Source of the DNA: Bog-473 sp963782415 | GTDB lineage: Bacteria; Actinomycetota; Acidimicrobiia; Acidimicrobiales; RAAP-2 | Length of the DNA: 64,000 nt | Assembly: GCA_963782415.1 (NCBI GenBank) | Contig: CAWAJT010000006.1 | Coordinates: 1-64,000 of the forward strand | Reading direction: 5' to 3' | Shown: piece after piece, positions 1 to 8,996 of the stretch | Numbering within the stretch: position 1 is the first letter of the stretch | Layout: every line of letters begins with the position of its first letter | Made by a program: the position numbers and the translations under genes | Notes under the pieces: generated by a model | Told to the model about the DNA's origin: nothing | The model's input: only the letters and a program-made list of their open reading frames with translations | Database searches by the model: none

Positions 1-2
1 TG

Positions 3-280
3 TCCCGACGCCACGTAGCGATCGACGAACTCGTGAACCGGATTGGGAACTCTTCGGGCGAGTCGGATAATGGTGGAACGGCAGAACGTACGAGCGGGTC
101 AGTGGTCGAGCGCCTACGGAAGACTGGCTGGCTGGAGATCACGAGTCGGGGTAATGCGTCTGATCGCCGGCTGGTACCACCAATCCCGCCCAAATCCGGA
201 ATGACCCAGCGATGCTCGAGATGATCGAGGACCGCTGCCGATCGATCGCCGAGAAGGCTGACCATCGCCGATCTGCCTGA
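3..280 (+). pseudogene. Degenerate MarR-like regulator remnant
   Basis: The translation has a winged-helix-like stretch (VVERLRKTGWLEI followed by SDRRLV), which is how the recognition helix and wing of MarR regulators usually read. The frame is then lost near position 200. A second frame (AMLEMIEDRCRSIAEKA) resembles the helix that follows the wing. There is no complete start or dimerisation region inside the window. I read this as the decayed 3' part of a MarR-type regulator; it could be chance similarity. Confidence 0.25.
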
Positions 281-283
281 ATC

Positions 284-415
284 GTGCCCCTCGGCGAGAT
301 CAGTGCGCTTTACGACAGGCGGGAACGCGGCGATCCGGGTTTCCGCCTGTGGAAGCAGGTCGCCGACCAAATCTCGACAGAGTTAGCCGATTGCCTCGGG
401 CCGCCTCCGGACTGA
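284..415 (+). other. Short open frame, 43 aa, unknown
   Basis: A GTG-initiated frame directly follows the MarR-like debris and ends in a proline-rich tail. Its composition (FRLWKQVADQIS) looks protein-like, but I do not recognise it. It may be the C-terminal end of the same decayed locus rather than a gene. Confidence 0.15.
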
Positions 416-438
416 CTCCACGATCGTCTAGCGGCAGC

Positions 439-505
439 ATCATGAGTCGGGTCGTATCGATCTCCTTTCCGTTGGGCCTTGAGGCACGACCCCCACCCGA
501 ACCCG
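439..505. repeat. Copy A of a ~65-bp dispersed repeat
   Basis: This stretch matches 8997-9067 over about 65 bp with roughly three quarters identity. Shared blocks include GTCGTATCGA and GAGGCA followed by a C-rich run. Both copies are in non-coding DNA and have the same orientation. A shorter piece of the same motif occurs at 138-151. The function is unknown. Confidence 0.4.
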
Positions 506-579
506 CGACAGGGGGCAGGGCGGGCGGCTGGCGACGGCAAACGGTGTGGGTTGCGATCAGAGTGTCCGACTCCCGATCT

Positions 580-1350
580 TTAGATCGCCTTTGAGATTGT
601 GAGCACACCAGTAGCCATAAGCAGGATGTCAACCGCCCACGCAAAGTGTGATGGCTCCATTCGGCCACCTATGTGCGAGCCCAAGGTGATGCCCGCCACG
701 CAAGCCACCAGCGAACAGGCGGCGAGAGCAAGGTCGAATGACGTGATCAGCCCGGCGAGGGCCAAAAGCGGGAGGCCAATGAGATTAGAGAATAGGAAGA
801 CCGCGGAAATAGTGGCCCGAAACCTGTCGCCGTGAAACCCTGTCCGACGGAGCTCATAGACGAGCGGCGGTCCATTGGTGGCCAGGGACGTATTTAAGAC
901 GCCGCTAATGAAACCCACTGAAACCGTCGTGAACCGATGCGGCACCATGAGTTCAGAGCGCATCAGGCGCGAGGAAACGACAATCCAGATCGCGGCCATG
1001 CACGTCGTGACGCCAAGAATGATCCGCAATGTGTCGCCAGAGACCGCGCTGATTATCATCACTCCAATCGGCGCACCGATAATGGCGCCCAACCCCAATC
1101 GCCGGGTCGTCGGCCATTCGATCTGGCGACGAAGATGCAAAGCAACCCAGGCGCATGTAACGGTGCCGGTCAAGAATACGATGACCACAGCACTTTTGGT
1201 CGGTACGACGAAGGCCATGAGAGGTACGGCAAGAAGCGCAAACCCGAAACCAACCGCCCGCTGAAGGGTGGTGGCGATGAAGACAATGCCAACAATGGCC
1301 GTGACTGTGCCAACAGAAATCACCTCACGAAAGTAGTGGAATGACCGCAT
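580..1350 (-). CDS. TauE/SafE-family membrane permease
   Basis: A predicted integral membrane protein of 256 residues with about eight hydrophobic segments. It fits the TauE/SafE (DUF81) family, which moves sulfite, sulfoacetate or related anions across the cytoplasmic membrane. Seen directly are the N-terminal segment with TLQRAVGFGFALLAVPL and the internal NTSLATNGPPLVYEL block that starts the second half; the two-fold layout is typical of the family. Length is normal. The start may instead be an internal GTG nine codons in, next to a purine-rich stretch. It stands alone, with decayed DNA on one side and an IS21 element on the other, so the substrate cannot be inferred from neighbours. Confidence 0.85.
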   Translation of the reverse strand: MRSFHYFREVISVGTVTAIVGIVFIATTLQRAVGFGFALLAVPLMAFVVPTKSAVVIVFLTGTVTCAWVALHLRRQIEWPTTRRLGLGAIIGAPIGVMIISAVSGDTLRIILGVTTCMAAIWIVVSSRLMRSELMVPHRFTTVSVGFISGVLNTSLATNGPPLVYELRRTGFHGDRFRATISAVFLFSNLIGLPLLALAGLITSFDLALAACSLVACVAGITLGSHIGGRMEPSHFAWAVDILLMATGVLTISKAI

Positions 1351-1488
1351 TGACCTTCGAACCGATTCGGGCCTGACGATCTCTCAGGGTTGGTTCGGAC
1401 CATCGATGTTGATCGGCTAGGTGGAAAGGCGCCACTCTCTCGCCGAACACGGGCACCCCTGCAATTAGCTGAAGGGAACCGGCCCATC

Positions 1489-1596
1489 TGACAGCGGCCA
1501 CGCGAAACTCCCCATGGGCGGCCACGGAGATTCCCCAGGGACGGTCATCTGATCGCCCACGGACGGCCATCGAAATTCCCCACGGACGGACACGAG
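1489..1596. repeat. Left-end iterated transposase-binding-type repeats
   Basis: Four tandem, imperfect ~23-bp units with the core CCCC-N2-GGACGGCCA lie between the left tip and istA. They are inverted relative to the units at the right end. Repeated binding sites at both ends are known for IS21; here the array is unusually regular. Confidence 0.7.
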
Positions 1597-1680
1597 GTGT
1601 CCCCATCCACCACTGATCTGTCCCTTCCTGGCTTCGATCGGAGCTGCAAGGCACCCGACGAGCCAGGAAGGAACACCTAC

Positions 1681-3171
1681 ATGTTGTCCAAGGAGAAGCA
1701 GATGGACGTCCTCGAGGCCTATGACCTCACCAAGACGCTGCGGGGGGCCGCTGAGCTGGCCGGCGTCGACCATCACACGGTGGCCCGTTACGTTGCCGCC
1801 CGGGCCGCCGGGCTCGAGCTCGAAGAAAGCGAGCGACCCACCAAGACCGATGGGTTTGCCGACAAGATCGCCGAGTGGATCGAGCGCTCCAACGGCAAGA
1901 TCCGCGCCGATGTGGTCCATCGTCGCCTCGTCGCCATGGGTTATTCGGGATCAGAACGCACGACGAGGAGGGTGGTGCACGCCCTCAAGGCCGACTACCG
2001 CCACGCCAACCACCGCGTCTATAAGCCCTGGATCCCCGAGCCGGGTCTGTGGCTCCAATACGACTTCGGCGACGGCCCTCGGATCGATGGGGTGCCGACG
2101 GTGCTCTTCTGCGCCTGGCTGGCCTGGAGCCGCATGCGGGTGATCATCCCCCTGCTCGACCGCACCATGCCCTCGGTGGTCGCCGCGCTGGATCGGACCT
2201 TTCGGTTGCTCGGCGGGGCGCCCACCTATGTGCTGACTGACAACGAGAAGACGGTCACCGACCGCCATATCGCGGGCATCCCGGTGCGCAACGAGTCGAT
2301 GGTGGCCGTGGCCAACTACTACGGGGTGACGATCACCACGTGTGTGCCCTATGACCCCGAGTCCAAGGGGGGATCCGAGTCCACGGTGCGCATCGCCAAG
2401 GCCGACCTGGTGCCGACAGAGGCCAACTTGCGCGACGAGTACGCCTCCTTCGCCGAACTCGAAGACGCGTGTGCGCAGTCCACTACGCGCTTCAACGGCC
2501 GGATCCATTCGGTGACCCGCCGGGTCCCGGCCGAGGCGCTCGAAGAAGAGATCGGGTTCTTGCATGCGGTCCCCGATGCCCCTTACACGGTCGCCTTCGG
2601 TGAGTCCCGCCGCGTCGGGTGGTCCTCGACCGTCTCGTTCCGCGGCGCGCGCTATTCGGTGCCTCATGTGCTGTGTGACACCCGGGTCTGGGTGCGGGTG
2701 GGCCCCGGCGAGGTGATCATCGTCTCTGGCGAGGGCTCAGAGGCCAAGGAGGTGGCCCGCCATCGGCTGATGCACCCCGGCGGGGCTTCCATCCGCGACG
2801 AGCACTACCCCGAGCGCCGCCGCCATCCCCTCGACCGCGCACCTCGGGCGACCAATGTGGCCGAGGAGCGCTTCTTGGCCCTCGGCGAAGGAGCCAAGCG
2901 TTACCTGGTCGAGGCGGCCGCTTGTGGCGCCCGGCGCATCGAGGCCCGCATGGCCGAAGCCGTCACCTTGGCCTCGCTCCATGGCGTGGGTCCGATCGAC
3001 GAGGCCCTCGGGCTCGCCGCCATGGCCGGGCGCTTCTTGGACGGCGACCTCGAATCGATCCTCGTGCACGCAGCAGGTGCGGTGCGCGTGCGCGCCGTGC
3101 CGCCAGGCGAGCACTCCTTGGCCCAGGGGACCTCCACGTGGAGCACCTTCGGCCTCGGGAGTGCCTCGTGA
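1681..3171 (+). CDS. istA: IS21-family transposase IstA
   Basis: A DDE transposase of 496 residues that catalyses strand transfer of the IS21 element together with IstB. The N-terminus has a helix-turn-helix (TLRGAAELAGVDHHTVARYV). The catalytic core begins around residue 120 with LQYDFGDGPRID (first Asp), continues with VLTDNEKTVTD (second Asp) and has PESKGGSESTVRIAK near the expected Glu. I chose the ATG at 1681 because AGGAAGGA lies about 8 bases upstream; an earlier in-frame start has no such site. The stop overlaps the istB start by four bases (GTGA), indicating translational coupling. Length is normal for the family. Confidence 0.92.
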   Translation: MLSKEKQMDVLEAYDLTKTLRGAAELAGVDHHTVARYVAARAAGLELEESERPTKTDGFADKIAEWIERSNGKIRADVVHRRLVAMGYSGSERTTRRVVHALKADYRHANHRVYKPWIPEPGLWLQYDFGDGPRIDGVPTVLFCAWLAWSRMRVIIPLLDRTMPSVVAALDRTFRLLGGAPTYVLTDNEKTVTDRHIAGIPVRNESMVAVANYYGVTITTCVPYDPESKGGSESTVRIAKADLVPTEANLRDEYASFAELEDACAQSTTRFNGRIHSVTRRVPAEALEEEIGFLHAVPDAPYTVAFGESRRVGWSSTVSFRGARYSVPHVLCDTRVWVRVGPGEVIIVSGEGSEAKEVARHRLMHPGGASIRDEHYPERRRHPLDRAPRATNVAEERFLALGEGAKRYLVEAAACGARRIEARMAEAVTLASLHGVGPIDEALGLAAMAGRFLDGDLESILVHAAGAVRVRAVPPGEHSLAQGTSTWSTFGLGSAS

Positions 3172-3941
3172 ACGCGTCAGCTGCGGCGCCCATCGACGAG
3201 GTGACGGCGCTGTGTCGGCGTCTGCGTCTCAAGTACGTCCGCGAGCAACTCGAAGAGGTGGTGCTGACCGCACGGGCCCAGCGCTGGGATCCCACCGATG
3301 TGCTGCGTGCGCTCCTCGTCGCAGAGGCCGAGGGACGAGACCGTTCGACCATCGAAGTCAGACGACGCCGGGCCCATTTTCCCGCCGGCAAGACCTTCGA
3401 CACCTGGGTCGAGTCCCGCTCGTCCATCCCCGCCGCTGCCCAGCGTTCACTGCGCTCGCTCGAGTGGATCGGACGGCGCGAGAACCTGGTGGTGGCTGGA
3501 CCATCGGGGACCGGCAAGTCGCACCTGCTCGAGGCACTCGGCCACGCGGCGATCGACGTCCAGATGACCGTGGTGTGGTTCAGTGTCGAGGACCTCGGTG
3601 CCCTGGTGCGTCGCCACCGCGTCGACGACACGATCTCGAAGGCCTTCGCCGCTTTAGCCAACGTCTCACTGGTCGTCGTCGACGACATCGGACTGCTTCC
3701 GATCTCGGCCGATGCCGCCGAAGGGCTCTATCGCCTCGTCGACGCCACCTACGAGCGACGCTCCGTCGCGCTCAGCTCGAACTTGCACCCGAGCGGGTTC
3801 GACCAGCTGATGGACAAGACGATCGCCTCGGCCCTCGTGGACCGGCTCTTGCACCATGCCCACGTCATCGTTACCGAGGGCGAGTCGGTGCGTCTGCTCG
3901 ACGCCACCTCAGGCAAGGGGGTGGTGCCGCTGGCCAGTTGA
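3168..3941 (+). CDS. istB: IS21-family ATP-binding helper IstB
   Basis: An AAA+ ATPase of 257 residues related to DnaC, which loads IstA on target DNA. The Walker A motif is GPSGTGKS near residue 105, and Walker B with the following residues is LVVVDDIG near residue 166. The GTG start overlaps the istA stop, as usual for istAB. An open frame extends farther upstream but runs inside istA, so I rejected it. The reading frame is intact. Confidence 0.92.
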   Translation: MNASAAAPIDEVTALCRRLRLKYVREQLEEVVLTARAQRWDPTDVLRALLVAEAEGRDRSTIEVRRRRAHFPAGKTFDTWVESRSSIPAAAQRSLRSLEWIGRRENLVVAGPSGTGKSHLLEALGHAAIDVQMTVVWFSVEDLGALVRRHRVDDTISKAFAALANVSLVVVDDIGLLPISADAAEGLYRLVDATYERRSVALSSNLHPSGFDQLMDKTIASALVDRLLHHAHVIVTEGESVRLLDATSGKGVVPLAS

Positions 3942-3947
3942 GCCGGG

Positions 3948-4037
3948 GACTCTCGTGGCCGTCCGTGGGGAATTCTCGTGGCCGTCCCTGGGGAGTTCCG
4001 ATGGCCGCCAGTGGGGAATTCCTAATGGCCGTTGACA
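3948..4037. repeat. Right-end iterated repeats of the IS21 element
   Basis: Three to four units of the same motif found at the left end, in inverse orientation (core TGGCCGTCC-N2-GGGGA), lie between the istB stop and the right tip at 4037. Together with the left array they define the element's ends. Confidence 0.7.
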
Positions 4038-4320
4038 CCATCCGCCTGGGTCCATTGGACGATCATTCGGAGGTCGTTCGGGTGAAGTCCTTGGTTCGTG
4101 TCGTGAACCCAGGCAACCGTGGCGGTCCCGATCTTCTGCCCCTCTCGGCTCTTTCAACCTCGGGCGATGGCGATGCCCCACCGGGCGACCCGTGTCCCGG
4201 CTTCGTCGTCGACGTCGGACGCTATTGGCAGATGGTCTACGAGAGCGGGCGTCTGTGTGCTGAGAGGCCAGTCGGAGGTGGGATCCTCATTACCGCCCGG
4301 GCTTGAGGGGACGAGCCCAT

Positions 4321-5433
4321 TCACCCGTGAGGGCCGGGAATGGCGTCGTGGAAGGCAGCCACGTAGGGACCACGGTGTCCGAATGCGATCCGTGCCACCG
4401 CGAGCTGACGGTAGAACCTGATGCCGCTTGGAGAGAAGAGCATCCACGTGATCCCACCCTGCGTGAAGAGCGACTCCTCACCCGGACCCAAGCCGAGAGG
4501 GCTCGAGCTCAAGATGGGCCCGGCGTAGGGCTCCTTGCACGGGCCCGCTGGCCCGCGGCAAAACGCCACGCCGATGCCGTCACCGTCTTGGTATGAGGGA
4601 TTGGCCGAGAAGAAGAGGTAGAAGTGGCCGTCGGCATGAACCATGTCTGGTGCCTCGATGAGCTTGTGCTCCCACGGCCGGGTGGCGGCAAGCAGCTCGT
4701 CTGGTGATCCCTCCAAGGTCATACCATCGGGCGCGAGCTGCTGAGCCCAGAGCACAGTCGGCTGGTTCGCGGCGAGATCGGGGTTTTGTGCCGGACCCCA
4801 GGTCGCATTCACGTCGGCCTTCCAGTCGAGCCACATGTGGCCGTCGGGCGCAATGAAGGTCCGAGGGTCGATTGATCCCGACGGGTCACAGATGACCGGT
4901 TGGGGGGCAACGAGGAACGGTCCGAAGGGCGAGGTCGATACCCCCATTCCGATGCACTTGGCTGGAGCTCCGGTCGCCAAGATGCGATCGCGGTCGGGAG
5001 AAGAGAACCACATGACGTATCTACCGGCAACCAAACGGACATCGGGGGCCGACGTCCACCCGGTGCTCCAAGACGGCAGCACGGGCATTGCATCCACCTC
5101 CTTGCCGAGGTGCATGAGGTTCGCAAACGCCCGTACCGGAACGTTGGGAGGGCCATAACCACCGGCCCCCGTGTAGAGGTAGTCGGTGTGGCTCCCGACC
5201 GTGACACTGGGGTCGGGCATCGCAACGTTGTAAGGCGGCACGAGCTTGCCTAAGGCGTATGAGGGCGCTGGCGGGGGATTGGGCGCGCCAGCTACGCCAG
5301 CCGTTGCTCTAGCCCGAGAGACGAAGACGACGGTGCCGGCAACGATTGCAGCGACCGCTATCGCGCGCCACGCTCGCCGCCATCGCCTTAACCGATCAGA
5401 ACGAACCCAGCCGGTCACCCATTTTGGCCGCAC
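4321..5433 (-). CDS. Exported GH43-like five-bladed beta-propeller glycosidase
   Basis: A 370-residue protein with one N-terminal hydrophobic segment after an arginine-rich stretch, suggesting export or membrane anchoring. The body reads like glycoside hydrolase family 43/117 propellers: AMPDPSVTVGSHTDYLYTG near residue 70 (candidate catalytic Asp in the first blade), SIDPRTFIAPDGHMWLDWK near residue 190, and EAPDMVHADGHFYLFFS near residue 265 (candidate general acid Glu). Members cleave arabinan, xylan or related side chains. The start is GTG; no better upstream start is present. It stands alone, and about 280 bases of unassigned DNA separate it from the IS21 element. The exact substrate is not predictable. 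Confidence 0.75.
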   Translation of the reverse strand: MRPKWVTGWVRSDRLRRWRRAWRAIAVAAIVAGTVVFVSRARATAGVAGAPNPPPAPSYALGKLVPPYNVAMPDPSVTVGSHTDYLYTGAGGYGPPNVPVRAFANLMHLGKEVDAMPVLPSWSTGWTSAPDVRLVAGRYVMWFSSPDRDRILATGAPAKCIGMGVSTSPFGPFLVAPQPVICDPSGSIDPRTFIAPDGHMWLDWKADVNATWGPAQNPDLAANQPTVLWAQQLAPDGMTLEGSPDELLAATRPWEHKLIEAPDMVHADGHFYLFFSANPSYQDGDGIGVAFCRGPAGPCKEPYAGPILSSSPLGLGPGEESLFTQGGITWMLFSPSGIRFYRQLAVARIAFGHRGPYVAAFHDAIPGPHG

Positions 5434-5794
5434 GGAAGAGTCACGCCCCCTTTGAGATCAAGAGAGGGTCTTGTGTAATGCTTACCGTCATTGAAGAGCA
5501 GACTTTACGCTGGACCCGAGCTCCCCCCCCCCCCCTTCGGTTGTACTGGGCTGCTCGCGGCCAGAGGGCCGACCGCCTTGCGGGTGCCCGAACGCCTCCC
5601 GAAGAATCGAGGGACGCTTGGTCCAGCGCGAAGGCCGCGAGGACCAGCACCCACGAAGATCTCGCGGCCCAGGTTTGCCGACGGTCGGGACCAGCCTCCA
5701 ATCGGCATGCGAGGTCTGAGTCACCCCCACGCCTCGCTGGGGCCGGTCAACAGTTGCCGCTTCCGCACGTTGCGCTGGACGAGCGTTCCCCCTC
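5434..5794. other. Non-coding stretch with a 13-base poly-C run
   Basis: No convincing gene is visible between the GH43-like start and the tRNA-derived repeat. It should contain the GH43-like promoter on the minus strand. A run of 13 cytosines at 5523-5535 is the longest homopolymer I noticed in the window. Confidence 0.4.
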
Positions 5795-5837
5795 GTCGGG
5801 CTGCCGGGATTTGAACCCGGGACCTCTTGACCCCCAG
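5795..5837 (-). repeat. att-type duplication of the tRNA-Pro 3' half
   Basis: These 43 bases are identical to 14694-14736, the part of the complete tRNA-Pro(GGG) gene from the anticodon loop to the 3' end. The D-arm and 5' acceptor strand are missing, so it cannot be a tRNA gene. A partial tRNA copy in direct orientation, starting at the anticodon loop, is the usual footprint of tyrosine-integrase insertion into a tRNA gene. I read it as the distal attachment site of the island at 5795-14770. Confidence 0.85.
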
Positions 5838-6240
5838 GAATCCTCCACCAAGCAGTGCTCTCGGCGGCGTTTGACCAAGCGCGGGCTGACCAGAGACGCG
5901 CTAGTTAAGCGCAGCTCAAAGACCGAGAATTCCACTCAGTAGCCTGCGACCACATGACCTCAACGTGGTTTGCGGCGCTGGCCATCGTCGCACCGGTCGT
6001 GACGGGTTTCGGCGTCGCCTCACTTCACGGGCCATCACCAAGAGAGGCTGGCTGCACGGGCGCGCATCGGAGAGAAGCAGGCCTACGCCTATCTCCTGCT
6101 CAACGAGCACACGGTGCGGCTACGGGTGTACGCGCTGGTCGTGAATCCTGACCTCTCCCCCGGACGACCCTTGGACTCCCCCTCCGACGAGCGATCAGAA
6201 GCTCTACGAGATGTTCGCGTGGGTCGAGGCGTAATCGGGA
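5838..6240. other. Coding debris next to the att copy
   Basis: Short open frames on the plus strand (for example one reading RIGEKQAYAYLLLNEHTVRL and another ending in DQKLYEMFAWVEA) look protein-like but are interrupted by stops and frame changes. I do not recognise the family. They may be the remains of the island gene nearest the attachment site. Confidence 0.3.
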
Positions 6241-6770
6241 GTGGAATCGATGACCTGTCGGCGCTGCGGAGCGACTATTTCGGCCTCCGCTGCATTCGTG
6301 ATCTGCCCGAAATACGGCGACCAAGTGCGGCCTCGGGCCCCCGGCGCCAAACGCTTCATCTTGGAGTCCAACGTGTACGACCAGGTCGTGGCCACCCCCG
6401 AACGGCGGCGCCTCTTCGGGGCCGCCTGCGAGAGCGGCCGGATCGAGCTCCTGTTGACCCACGTTCAGCACGACGAACTGATGGCCATCCCCGACGAAGC
6501 GAAACGGGCCGCCATCCTGTCGCTCCCCTCGTAGTGACGATGACCTACGGCGCCGTCCTGGGCACATCGAGGTTGGGTCTCGCTCGGTACGGCGAAACCG
6601 AAAGGGTCGAGGCAATCCGATCTCCGAGTGGCAGACACACGAACGACGCACTCATTGCTACGACCGCCCAAGGGGAGGGCGCGGTGCTCGTGACAGAGGA
6701 GCGCCGTCTGAGGAACAGAGCGCGGAGGGAGGGCATCGAGGTGTGGAGCGCAGCGGAGCTGATCGAGTAG
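6241..6770 (+). pseudogene. Frameshifted PIN-domain protein
   Basis: PIN domains are Mg-dependent ribonucleases and often toxins. The first half has a cysteine pair (CRRCG) and then the PIN opening FILESNVYDQVV with an acidic residue, followed by LLLTHVQHDELMAIPDE. A stop comes at about 6534. The rest continues in another frame (VVTMTYGAVLG, then HTNDALIATTAQGEGAVLVTE, which holds the conserved Asp cluster, and GIEVWSAAEL). The two halves join with a one-base shift near 6530. No antitoxin gene is evident beside it. It may be a real pseudogene or a consensus error. Confidence 0.65.
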
Positions 6771-7203
6771 GTAGAGAACCTGGGCCTCGACGTCCAACAC
6801 CAAATGGCAACGCCCCGAACCGGCAGACGGGAGCGATTTCATGCTGACGCCGCTTGCACGTTAGGGGGCACCTTTCCTGCGCCGAGGCCGAGAGCCACTT
6901 AGCGGCACATGATGAGTATTCGCGCTGAGCCACCAAAAGGTGAACCCGCACAGCGCCTGCGCGGCCGCAAGGAAGATCCCCATCTCGGCCCACTGGAACG
7001 GCCAGAAGCGACTTGGCGGCTGGTAGGCGAGGACCGTGTGAAAGGTCGAAGCGTGTATCCGGGTCAACACCACAGCGGTGCCGGAGTTGGATCGGCCCTT
7101 GCATGCTCCTCGGATCACTCGTTTCGGCGAGCGAGGGCACCTCTCAGGTGCATTCGGAGACTCAAAGACTGAGACACTGCCCTAGTATTTCGGCCCACAA
7201 CGT
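6771..7203. other. Region with a membrane-protein remnant on the minus strand
   Basis: No complete gene is seen. On the minus strand around 6900-7110 a translated stretch reads TVLAYQPPSRFWPFQWAEM and continues into a hydrophobic segment, like the C-terminal membrane helix of a multi-pass protein. Its upstream part is absent, so it is probably debris. Confidence 0.3.
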
Positions 7204-8877
7204 ATGGATGACCTTCTTTTGAGGCTCAGACAAAAGGGCAATCTGGGTGGCGATTCCCCCCGCGTTTCTCTCGGGGTTGTTCTTGCGTGTGTCACGGCTG
7301 TCTTGGGCGCTGCTGTCGTATTGATCATGACGAACGCGTCGCTCGTGGCAGATGGATCTTTCTATCTGTTAACGGCCGTCAAATGGGGCAAGCCATGTAC
7401 GTGCGCACCTGGTCGCCAGGATATCAACCTTGTTCGTGAGGGACCCCTTTTGCTTGCAGTGCATCACGGCGTCAGCAACACTCACGTTCTGACCATATTG
7501 GAGGGGATTGGGTTCATTCTTTTCCCAGCCTTGGTCTGGACGCTGGTGCTTGTCCTCTCTCGAGGTTCTCGGTTGCGATTCTTCTTCGTGGCCATCTCGT
7601 GCGCCCTTTGCTTCGCGACGATGATTTTCTTCAGTGTTGGTGAGTTGACTTTGGCGTTGCCGTTGATAGTGCTTGCCTCTGTCTTGCTGACCCGAGCCAC
7701 TCCTTGGTCTGGCAGGACAGCGGCACTCGCCATCGTCTCCACGGCGCTTCTGTTCTTCTCGTACCAGGCTGTTGCCCCATGCGCCGTGCTACTTGGTGTC
7801 TTGGCGGCGGTCCGGATCAAAGCCGGAATTGGGAGCATCGACGCCAGAGCAAGCGTTGTTGTGCTGGTGCTCTCCGTAGCCGTCCTGGGAGGAGCTGTGT
7901 GGACGGTCGTGTTCTGGCCGATCCCAAGTACCGATTCGTTTGTCAGCCTCCCTTACTCTACTGTGGTCCTCTTTTTCGGAGCGTTCTTTCTCATCGTGGG
8001 AGCCGTTCTCCAGGGACTCCCATTTGGTCCGAAAAGGCTTGGTTGGGTGTTCTTCATTCTTGCGATCCCATTCGCCCTCTACGGGATCCGTTTGGCAATC
8101 TCTGGTGGCCCTTCTGCCGCCTACTCGGCCCGGGGACCGTGCCTGATCTTGGTAGCTGCGCTGCAAGTGCTGCTAGTAGCGGACTTGATCTTGCAACTCT
8201 GGGGGCCTGCGAACTGGACGGTGAAACTGTCTCCACACGCAACATCGGCGGCCGCCATATTCCTCATCGCCCTCGTCACGATCCCGATCGTGTGCGCACT
8301 ACGGTGGTCCACCGTTGTCGGCGACTTTCGGCAGACGATCACGCACCACAAGGGTTTCGTCCCGGCGACCAGCGTCACCTCAAGTGAGGGCAGCTCCTAC
8401 CTCTGGCCGTGGACCAACACGACCATGAGCGTGATTCTGCGGTCGTCCACGAGTAACGCCGTCGTCGAAAACACCTCTTTGACTCCTGATATTCCATTCT
8501 CTATCGGCTCCGCTGAGAATCAGATCCCTGCGCCGTACCGATGGGAAAAGTTGGGAGTGCTGGCGGTGTCGATCCCAACGGCTACCGTCGTCATAGTCCC
8601 TGCGGATGGGGCAACTGTTTCAGGCAGCCAGGTCCTTGACGCGGCAGCTTCAGCCAACCTGACATCCGTCAGATTCGAGATCACCGGCGGAGCATTACGA
8701 GATCAGGTCGTCATCAAGGGCACACGCAGCGTTGACGGTTGGGTCGGCCGCTGGCAAACGAACACAGTTGCAAACGGCACCTATACGTTGAAAAGCGTCG
8801 CTTCCACTGTCGATCACGTCAGCGTCGAAAGCGCCGACATCACCATCACCGTGAACAATGCGTCAACGACGTCATGA
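7204..8877 (+). CDS. Large polytopic membrane protein with C-terminal Ig-like domain, unknown function
   Basis: A protein of 557 residues. Residues 1-375 contain about ten hydrophobic helices with short loops, and a cysteine pair (CTCAPG) lies in the first long outer loop. The C-terminal 180 residues are polar. The last 85 (PADGATVSGSQVLDAAASA, then GTYTLKSVAS) have the pattern of an extracellular Ig-like domain of the kind attached to surface enzymes. The architecture recalls GT39/GT83-like glycosyltransferases or exported polysaccharide-modifying proteins, but I see no catalytic motif. The ATG is preceded by no clear ribosome-binding site. Base composition is less GC-rich than the backbone, consistent with transfer as island cargo. 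Confidence 0.7.
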   Translation: MDDLLLRLRQKGNLGGDSPRVSLGVVLACVTAVLGAAVVLIMTNASLVADGSFYLLTAVKWGKPCTCAPGRQDINLVREGPLLLAVHHGVSNTHVLTILEGIGFILFPALVWTLVLVLSRGSRLRFFFVAISCALCFATMIFFSVGELTLALPLIVLASVLLTRATPWSGRTAALAIVSTALLFFSYQAVAPCAVLLGVLAAVRIKAGIGSIDARASVVVLVLSVAVLGGAVWTVVFWPIPSTDSFVSLPYSTVVLFFGAFFLIVGAVLQGLPFGPKRLGWVFFILAIPFALYGIRLAISGGPSAAYSARGPCLILVAALQVLLVADLILQLWGPANWTVKLSPHATSAAAIFLIALVTIPIVCALRWSTVVGDFRQTITHHKGFVPATSVTSSEGSSYLWPWTNTTMSVILRSSTSNAVVENTSLTPDIPFSIGSAENQIPAPYRWEKLGVLAVSIPTATVVIVPADGATVSGSQVLDAAASANLTSVRFEITGGALRDQVVIKGTRSVDGWVGRWQTNTVANGTYTLKSVASTVDHVSVESADITITVNNASTTS

Positions 8878-8996
8878 CAAGTGGGGACCGGCCATGGGCT
8901 GCTCCTTCCACGCCGATGCTCCCTGCCGAGGGTTAACCGACGGAGATCAGAAGCGTGAACGCACCCGACACCGGTATCACGGTCGCCTACAACACC

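Larger units (their letters stand above)
1489..4037 (+). mobile_element. Complete IS21-family insertion sequence with 5-bp target duplication
   Basis: The element is 2549 bp. The left end reads TGACAGCGGCC and the right end, reverse complemented, TGTCAACGGCC. The five bases CCATC occur immediately outside both ends (1484-1488 and 4038-4042), which fits the 4-8 bp duplications made by IS21 elements. Inside are istA and istB in the usual order with overlapping stop and start. Both ends carry several copies of a ~23-bp motif. Both genes are intact, so the element may be active. Confidence 0.9.

Noticed and set aside
2922..3168. Longer IstB start upstream
   Set aside because: The extra codons lie inside istA in another frame and have no similarity to IstB; the GTGA overlap is the normal junction.
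5795..5870. Second tRNA-Pro gene
   Set aside because: Only the 3' half matches; sequence after 5837 cannot form the 5' acceptor strand, D-arm or anticodon stem.
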